A stretch of DNA of 64,000 nt from Thereva unica. Its lineage: Eukaryota; Arthropoda; Insecta; Diptera; Therevidae. The DNA is taken from the NCBI GenBank assembly GCA_949987705.1, contig OX465286.1, positions 21,651,676-21,715,675 on the forward strand, in the 5' to 3' direction. The translations under genes were made by a program, and so were the position numbers. Below, piece by piece: positions 58,507-64,000 of the stretch (position 1 is the first letter of the stretch; every line of letters starts with the position of its first letter). The notes below the pieces were generated by a model. The model made no database searches. It had not been told where the DNA came from and saw nothing but the letters and a program-made list of their open reading frames with translations.

Positions 58507-59833
58507 TTATTTTAGTAATAAGCAGAGTTAGGATGTTCATCATATTAGAGATTTGTGTTATAAGCTGCTTCATCATGTTCTTTAGTTCGGATAAGTCGTC
58601 TTCAGGATTGATCACGTTTTTTTGGCTTTCGCCTTGTCCAGTGTTACTTTTTACGACATCTGCAAATGTTACTGGAGTATTCGTCATGATCGGGCGAGGA
58701 ATTGGCGCATCAGTGGTTTCAGGTTTTTGTTGATCAGGTACTTTTTTTCGTAGGGCAGGAAATCTTTGAACTTTTAGGGCTTTGTATATTTCACAGCCTT
58801 TATAGCTAGCTGTGTGTGATTCGCCGCATAGTGCACATTTGATGTTGCAGCTCTTTGGGTCTTGAGTACACTCGACAGTTTTGTGCTTTCCTGCACACTT
58901 TACGCAGATTGGATTTAGTGTACAAAAGTTTCTGGTGTGCCCATATTTTTGGCAGTTTAAGCACTGAGGTATGTTCCTATTTTGTCGAGGTGGTTCAAAA
59001 GATATTCTGCAAAGCAATAAGTTGGTTATGTTATATATTTCTTTATTGTTTTTGTTAGTCTCGATTTCTATGCTGAAGAGTGGGAGAGGTTTTTTCGTTC
59101 GGGCCTGTAGTATGTTGTGGATATTGATTACCTTATGACCATGTTCACCAAGTTCTTTTTTGATTTCGTTCTGGTCGGTTGAATAATGCATATTTCGAAG
59201 CACTACTCGGAAGCCACGTTGCTCTTTAGGCTTGAATGTGTAGTACTGTGTTTGTTTAAGTTGGAGTACTTTTATTATTTTTGTGTAGGTAATTGAGTCT
59301 GATGGTTGTATTTTTATTTCGTCGTTCGCTAGAACTTTTAGTACATACGCGTCTTTTTCTGTAGCCGTATTTAGAGCATTTATTAATACATGTATATATT
59401 TGACGCCTTGGACATATATTGGTGGGGGTTTAGGTACAATGGGTGCTGGTGAATTATCCGGTTCTTCACTTGCTTCATCTGTTGATAGGATATCAAATCG
59501 ATTTTGAGATGTTCCAGATGGTTGATTAAGCCAATAGTTTCTCAAAGTATTTAAATTTTTCATTTTTTTATTTTTGTTTAGCTTATGTGATTCGGGAGAT
59601 GTTCTAGATCTTTTGGTTTGCATTACACTCAGGTTAGTTGTTGCAATTTCTACCGGTGTGGTTACTGGTTTAGGGCTTTTTATTGCTTGGTTAGCCGTTG
59701 TACTTGCAGTCGAAGCAGTTGTAGAGGTTGTTGTTGTTGTAGTTAATGTTGAGGTGGTAGCACTTGGGATAAACAGGTTAACATTTTTTGTTTGGGAAGA
59801 GTTACCCCATGGCGGTGTTCTCTGTATACTCAT
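58499..59833 (-). CDS. Jockey-clade ORF1 (gag-like) with zinc knuckles
   Basis: 444 codons, uninterrupted. The N-terminal third is threonine/serine-rich; the central domain (KPKEQRGFRVVLRNMHYSTD, IKKELGEHGHKVINI) is the one found before the knuckles in jockey-type Gag. Three cysteine/histidine knuckles follow at about residues 288-350 (CLNCQKYGHTRNFC, CVKCAGKHKTVEC, CALCGESHTASYKGC). The C-terminus is hydrophobic after TFADVVKSN. It would bind element RNA in a particle. The stop overlaps the start of ORF2 by a few bases, as is common in the clade. Confidence 0.88.
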   Translation of the reverse strand: MSIQRTPPWGNSSQTKNVNLFIPSATTSTLTTTTTTSTTASTASTTANQAIKSPKPVTTPVEIATTNLSVMQTKRSRTSPESHKLNKNKKMKNLNTLRNYWLNQPSGTSQNRFDILSTDEASEEPDNSPAPIVPKPPPIYVQGVKYIHVLINALNTATEKDAYVLKVLANDEIKIQPSDSITYTKIIKVLQLKQTQYYTFKPKEQRGFRVVLRNMHYSTDQNEIKKELGEHGHKVINIHNILQARTKKPLPLFSIEIETNKNNKEIYNITNLLLCRISFEPPRQNRNIPQCLNCQKYGHTRNFCTLNPICVKCAGKHKTVECTQDPKSCNIKCALCGESHTASYKGCEIYKALKVQRFPALRKKVPDQQKPETTDAPIPRPIMTNTPVTFADVVKSNTGQGESQKNVINPEDDLSELKNMMKQLITQISNMMNILTLLITKING

Positions 59834-60142
59834 TATTGCGGAAGCATACTTTTAGGCGAAGTCCAATCGAGACGGGTTGTTGTCTAGACTGGAGAGCTGA
59901 GCTGTCAATTGACAGTTGTCTCGACGCCAGGCAGAAAAGAAATATGTAAAAAATGATTTATACTTTCCTTTGCCTTTTAGGTATAATTCGAAGGAAACTT
60001 CAATATTCAGCGATGAATTGCACTCTGTAGAAACAGTGGAAAGCTATTACACGTTTCTTAAGCGCGTATTAATATCAATTTTTTGATTTTAAATTTGCAC
60101 TTTTTTCACAAGATGTAAACTTGACAGTTGTCACTTGATTAT
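59834..60142 (-). other. 5' UTR of the jockey-clade LINE
   Basis: About 310 bp between the target duplication and the ORF1 start, without ORF. In this clade the internal promoter lies in the first tens of bases; no core motif is obvious here. Confidence 0.65.
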
Positions 60143-60619
60143 GAGTTTTATATGGCAGGCACTACGGCGACGTGGACTGCCTGATAAAATAATATAATTG
60201 ATAAAAGCCCTATATAACAATTCCAAATGCAGAGTTCTCCATAATGGATAATTATCCGACAGCTTCGAGGTGAGCTCAGCAGTACGACAAGGATGCCTAC
60301 TCTCGCCTTTACTATTTCTTATAGTAATAAATTACATCCTTGTCGGCGCTCTAGATAGTAGAACAGGCGGCACACAATGGGGTTTGTTAGACCGCCTTAA
60401 GGATCTCGACTACGCAGATGATATCTGTTTGCTGGCCCACAGACACCAGGACCTCAAAAACATGATTAACAATTTGGCAACAGAAAGTAGTCCAGAAGGC
60501 TTAAGGCTAAATCCAACTAAAACTAAAGAAATGCGGATAAATGCAAACACCATTGAACGGACTGCGCTGAATAACCGTGACGTGGAACTGGTAGATAAAT
60601 TCTGCTACCTCGGTAGTGT
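60143..60619 (+). pseudogene. RTE-clade RT, middle piece
   Basis: Resumes after the jockey insertion with WQALRRRGLPDKII and YNNSKCRV. After a break near 60265 it continues AVRQGCLLSPLLFLIVI, the catalytic YADD (LDYADDICLLAH at about 60408-60440) and LNPTKTKEMRIN, to FCYLGSV, where the second insertion starts. Confidence 0.85.
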
Positions 60620-62074
60620 CATCATCATCATCTGTAGCACTACAGCCTATTATTGGCCTTGGCTTCCTCCAACATTTCTCTCCATGCCGTTCGGTTCCTG
60701 GCTAATGCCTTCCAGTTGCGTACGCCTAACTTTACTAAATCTTCCTCAACGGACTCCATGTATCGCTTTTTTGGTCGACCTGAATTTCGCTTTCCATCAG
60801 GAATTCGATTCAACGCTATTTTTGCGGGGTCGCTATCGTCAAGCCTTTGTACGTGTGCCACCCATCGCAATCTACTTAATTTTATACTTTTGACAATGTC
60901 GGGTCCCCGGTACAGTTGGTATAATTCGTGATTATATCTCCTTCTCCATTCACCGCTTTCGCAGACACCGCCAAATATTGTACGTAGAATCTTTCTTTCA
61001 AAAGTGCCTAGAAGAGTTTCATCAGCCACTTTCAAAGTCCATGCCTCTGATCCAAACATCAGAACGGGCTTGATTAGCGTGGTATATAGTTTACACTTCA
61101 TTCCTCTAGATAAAATGCGTGATGTAAGATGTTGTCGAAGTCCAAAATAGCATCTGTTAGCAACGTTTATTCTCCTTCTGATCTCCGTTGTCTCACCACT
61201 GTCAGCTTGCAATACGGTTCCAAGATACGTAAAATCTTTAACGGTTTCTATATTATATGCATCTATGGTGATATTTTGTCTTGGAGTTGCGTATCTTTTT
61301 GAAGTACAAAGATACTTAGTTTTTGCTTCGTTGATGAGCAATCCCATCTTTTTCGCAGCTGCTTCCAGTTTGATGAAGGTTTCTTTCACACTCGCAAACG
61401 ACCTACCTATTAGAGCGACATCATCAGCATAAGCCATCGTTTGTGTGGACTTGTTAAAGATGGATCCCGTTGTTTCTACCCCAGCGTCTCTCACCACCTT
61501 CTCCAACACTATGTTAAATAAGAGGCATGACAGCGCGTCACCTTGTCTCAGGCCTCTCTGTGATGTGAAACTATCTGAGAGGTCTCGTTCAACTCGTACT
61601 CTGCATCGTACTACCTCGATTGTAGCTTTTGTTACTTCGATTAGGTGTTTTGGAAATCGGAAGCACTCCATAGCTTTAAATAACTCCTCCTCACTATAGC
61701 ATTTACCGTCTCCTCATTAGGAGATTTCCAGGTTACTCTATGTATTCTTCTGTGTTCGAATTTCGTGCTAGCCACTATCATGTTAGCTCCAGCAGCGAAG
61801 TCCACCAGTCTACGACCATTATCATTGCACTCAGGATGTATATTGTGCTTTCCAATGGTTGGGTAATAGATTCGTTCCTGCCCTACTTTTGCGTTAGCGT
61901 CTCCTATAATTACTTTTACATCATACCTGGGACATTTTCTGAGATTTCTCTCAAGGTTTTCATAGAAGGCCTCCTTGTCTTCATCAGACTTATCTTCGGT
62001 TGGAGCATGTATATTAATGAGGGAGTAATTGTGGAATTTGCTTTTAATTCGAATTTTGCACATTCTTTCGCTTA
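60620..62074 (-). mobile_element. Second RTE-type LINE, internally deleted and 5'-truncated
   Basis: Minus-strand element inserted in the RTE RT. It has an (ATG)n tail at its 3' end (60620-60632) and an imperfect 8-bp duplication GGTAGTGT/GGTAGTAT (60612-60619, 62075-62082). An endonuclease fragment (62063-61690) is joined directly to the RT (61671-60640). Confidence 0.75.
60640..62063 (-). pseudogene. RTE-type ORF: endonuclease fragment fused to RT
   Basis: The endonuclease part (LINIHAPTEDKSDEDKEAFY, VIIGDANAKVGQE, HRVTWKSPNEETVNAI) lacks its N-terminus and its last motif. After a frame change near 61680 the RT begins within the fingers-palm region: FTSQRGLRQGDALSCLLFNI, TMAYADDVALIG, KTKYLCTSK, YLGTVLQADSGE, then GMKCKLYTTLIKPVLMFGSE and a C-terminus ending in KRYMESVEEDLVKLG. 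The RT frame is open for 343 codons. About 250-300 residues normally found between the two parts are missing, so it cannot move by itself. Confidence 0.8.
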
Positions 62075-62640
62075 GGTAGTATTACTACCGAAAATGGTGG
62101 TGCAGAAGAAGATGTCAGTTCCAGAATAAATAAAGCACGAGGCGCGTATTCATGCCTGTTCCGCAAATGGAGATCAACGGAGATCTCAACTAACACCAAA
62201 TTGCGGCTGTTCAACTGCAACGTTAAGGCAGTTCTTTTGTACGGTTGCGAAACATGGAAAGTCACCCAATTCATCACAGGGCGCCTACAAGTCTTCATCA
62301 ACAGATGCCAGCGTCGTATCCTAAAAATCTGCTGGCAGGATAGAATTTCAAACGAAGAACTATGGCGCCGTGCCGGGCAAGAAAGGATAGACGACCAAAT
62401 CAGACGAAGGAAATGGAATTGGATTGGCCACACCTTGCGACGCGAAAACGAAAACGACTGGAATCCGCAAAGATCCCGGAAGACCTAGAACAACGTGGAG
62501 GAGAACCCTACTAGCAGAAGCCGCAACAACTGGGAGATCCTGGTCGGAGCTGAGAGCTGTCGCGCAAAACAGGAGCGCAATGAATGACCGTACATTCATC
62601 TCACACACGGAACATGCAGTATTGTAAAACTTTCGTTTTA
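62075..62640 (+). pseudogene. RTE-clade ORF, C-terminal piece and 3' end
   Basis: Continues TENGGAEEDVSSRINKARGA, LLYGCETWKVTQ, INRCQRRILKICWQDRISNEELW, RRRKWNWIGHTLRR; after a break near 62440-62470 the tail reads GRPRTTWRRTLLAEAATTGR and stops at 62625-62627. The conserved WIGHTLRR and GRPRTTWRR words are C-terminal hallmarks of these elements. Confidence 0.85.
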
Positions 62641-62997
62641 TGATTGTTTTTTTTTGTTGCTCGCACGATTTACCATATGGGTCTTTCCACATCAAATCAA
62701 CCAATTTTTAATTAGTTTTGGACCTCATGGACTTCAAATCACCTAACTTTTTTTTATGTTTTTCTTTTGGTGACAACTAAGAAAAAACCAATTTTCAGAT
62801 TTTTTGGACTTCTATTTTTCTAGTTATAAATTAATAAAGTAGCAATCTACGCAAATTACTCCTACCTATCTAAAACTGTAAAAGTCACTTCCAGAGTTAT
62901 GAATCGTCATAGTTAAAATAATTTTTTTATTTTTCAGTAAAATTTCAACTTCAACCACCTTTTTCTCCAAAAAATACTTAGTTGATCAATGTCTTTT

Positions 62998-63300
62998 GAC
63001 GTGACAACGTCTATTAAATCGGTTTAAGATAGGACGCGCGTGTGAAAATGTCCCGCACAATGTCCCGCACACAAAAAAAAAATCATATTTCCGCCCCCAT
63101 ACATGTTAGGGGGGCGGTTAATGGCTCAAAATTTTCGTTAATTTATCCTCTACACGGGAAAAATACATTCATTCACCTTATTGACGTGACAACGTCTATT
63201 AAATCGGTTTAAGATAGGGCGTTAGGTTAAGATTGAGAAAATAATACAAAACGTAATAACAGACGTTGTCACGTTCAAATTAATAGACGTTGTCACGTTA
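62998..63300. repeat. Four copies of a GACGTGACAACGTCTATTAA word, two direct and two inverted
   Basis: Direct copies start at 62998 and 63183, each continuing ATCGGTTTAAGATAGG for about 40 bp in all. Inverse shorter copies (AGACGTTGTCACGTT) lie at 63261-63275 and 63285-63299. Layout suggests a small foldback or MITE; termini unresolved. Confidence 0.7.
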
Positions 63301-63587
63301 AAATACGGACGTGATACTTCACATCCAAGACCATTAATTTTTACTAAAATTGGAAAGTTTGGACAATATCCTATGAATAAGGTCTTCCTTTATTGCTTTG
63401 GTCTTTACTTTTGAAGCTATAAGGCATTTTGAAAAGTACCAAATAAATCCTTCATAGCCGTCAAAAAAACTTAGGTAAACTTAAGGTCTACTTGAGGTCT
63501 ACAATTAGAATGAAAAAAAAAAAAGTTTTCTCTCTATCAGGCTCTCCTTCAATTATTGGGCTGAACCACTAATAGACTGATCTCTTG

Positions 63588-63795
63588 CACATTTAGCAAG
63601 ACAAAGACAAAACAAGACAAGGACAAGACAAGACTGCAAGAGCAAGATGGCAAGAATTTCTGCTCATCGCAAGTGCCAAAAGTCTTTCAGTGAAAGCACA
63701 AAGTCTTGTCTTGCATATTTAGCAAGACCAAGACAAGACTGCAAGAGCTTTTGCAAGACTTTCTGCAAGACATTTTGCTCATTACTGCAGTTTTG
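63588..63795. repeat. Direct duplication with AAGACAAGACTGCAAGAGC
   Basis: Two units beginning ATTTAGCAAGACnAAGACAAG (63590 and 63717), sharing about 40 bp; the inverse word GTCTTGTCTTG occurs at 63702 and 63802, so the region can fold. Confidence 0.6.
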
Positions 63796-63825
63796 GCTTT
63801 TCCTGTCTTGTCTTGATCTTTTTTT

Positions 63826-64000
63826 TTTTTTTTTTATGTGGCAGTGCTAAGCTCAGGAATTACCCTTTGTACTACTAGTCCGTCATGTCATTTGTCACGT
63901 CATGGTGCAATGTCTAGCAGTAAGCTTAGTACGGGGGAGGGGGGTTGGAGGGGTTATAAAGGAACGGGGGGGTATTGAAGAAGGTGGTGATGAACCCTGC
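63826..64000 (-). mobile_element. LINE copy 5 (same family as 49262-52625), 3' end
   Basis: On the minus strand the 3' UTR reads TTCATCACCACC, CTAGACATTGCACCATGACG, GACATGACGGACTAGTAG, GCACTGCCACATAAAAAAAA, almost identical to 44050-44220. The A run is at 63817-63834. The element continues past the window edge. Confidence 0.8.

Larger units (their letters stand above)
55656..60142 (-). mobile_element. Nearly complete jockey-clade LINE
   Basis: 4487 bp on the minus strand between perfect 11-bp duplications GAGTTTTATAT (55645-55655 and 60143-60153). The poly-A tail lies at the left (T run at 55656-55668). It has a 5' UTR, ORF1, ORF2 and 3' UTR with a second internal A run (about 55779). Removing the element and one duplication restores the RTE frame through NRSFIWQALRRRG. 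Only two frame breaks in ORF2 were seen, so it is young compared with its host LINE. Confidence 0.93.
53425..62640 (+). mobile_element. RTE-clade LINE split in three by two later insertions
   Basis: Pieces 53425-55655, 60143-60619 and 62075-62640 join in order as one ORF: endonuclease, RT, C-terminus. The 5' UTR (GCCTCGGAAAGTGGTGGTACC, AACACAGAGCTTT, GGGCTAGCAACCC) is typical of this clade. The separating blocks are a jockey-clade LINE and a second RTE-type LINE, both on the minus strand. Several frame breaks predate or follow the insertions. The exact 5' and 3' ends are approximate. Confidence 0.85.
62641..63825. other. Non-coding stretch with two repeat clusters
   Basis: Holds the ACGTGACAACGTC cluster (62998-63300) and the AAGACAAGAC cluster (63588-63795), listed separately. 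No gene supported. Confidence 0.55.

Overview
This window looks like a piece of an insect genome, most likely a fly (Diptera). I infer this from the types of mobile element present: Ty3/gypsy elements with env genes, jockey-clade, R1-clade and RTE-clade LINEs, and an arthropod TATA plus TCAGT initiator pair in one LTR. I found no convincing single-copy host gene. The window reads as a graveyard of transposable elements, many nested in one another, separated by AT-rich DNA with microsatellites and inverted-repeat (foldback) elements. The species assignment is an inference; nothing in the sequence names it.

Layout. 1-4624: 3' part of a decayed gypsy-type env-bearing retroelement ending in its 3' LTR. 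It appears to sit inside an R1-clade LINE (4625-10505). That LINE was itself hit by a large foldback element (5101-6775) and by a 331-bp MITE with a clean TTA target duplication (7325-7655), and it ends at a long (TA)n tract. 11133-11416: a small TTAA-flanked inverted-repeat element. 11891-12830: decayed LINE copy, minus strand. 13813-25905: the best preserved object, a 12.1-kb gypsy-type LTR retrotransposon with two 1050-bp LTRs, tRNA-Leu primer site, gag, pol, env, and a GC-rich antisense ORF between env and the 3' LTR. 25906-41985: mostly non-coding, with foldbacks, a transposase relic, a 3'-end LINE fragment, a tandem array and a tRNA-derived SINE-like unit. 41988-45160: very old LTR element (gag and protease remnants) split by two insertions of one LINE family. 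46464-49246: ends of DNA transposons, a LINE fragment and Helitron-like motifs. 49262-52625: the longest copy of the LINE family also seen at 11.9, 43.4, 44.3 and 63.8 kb. 53425-62640: an RTE-clade LINE cut in three by a nearly complete jockey-clade LINE (55656-60142, perfect 11-bp target duplication) and by a rearranged second RTE-type LINE (60620-62074).

How the genes work together. In the 12.1-kb element, transcription would start at the TATA/TCAGT pair in the LTR and be primed for reverse transcription by tRNA-Leu. Gag would be translated first. Protease, RT, RNase H and integrase would be reached by -1 frameshifting at a GGGAAAC heptamer followed by a stem-loop. Env (furin-type site, C-terminal membrane segment) carries one frame break in an A7 run. 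The antisense 99-codon ORF has about 70% G+C at third positions, against a very A-rich background, and is the least explained gene-like feature in the window.
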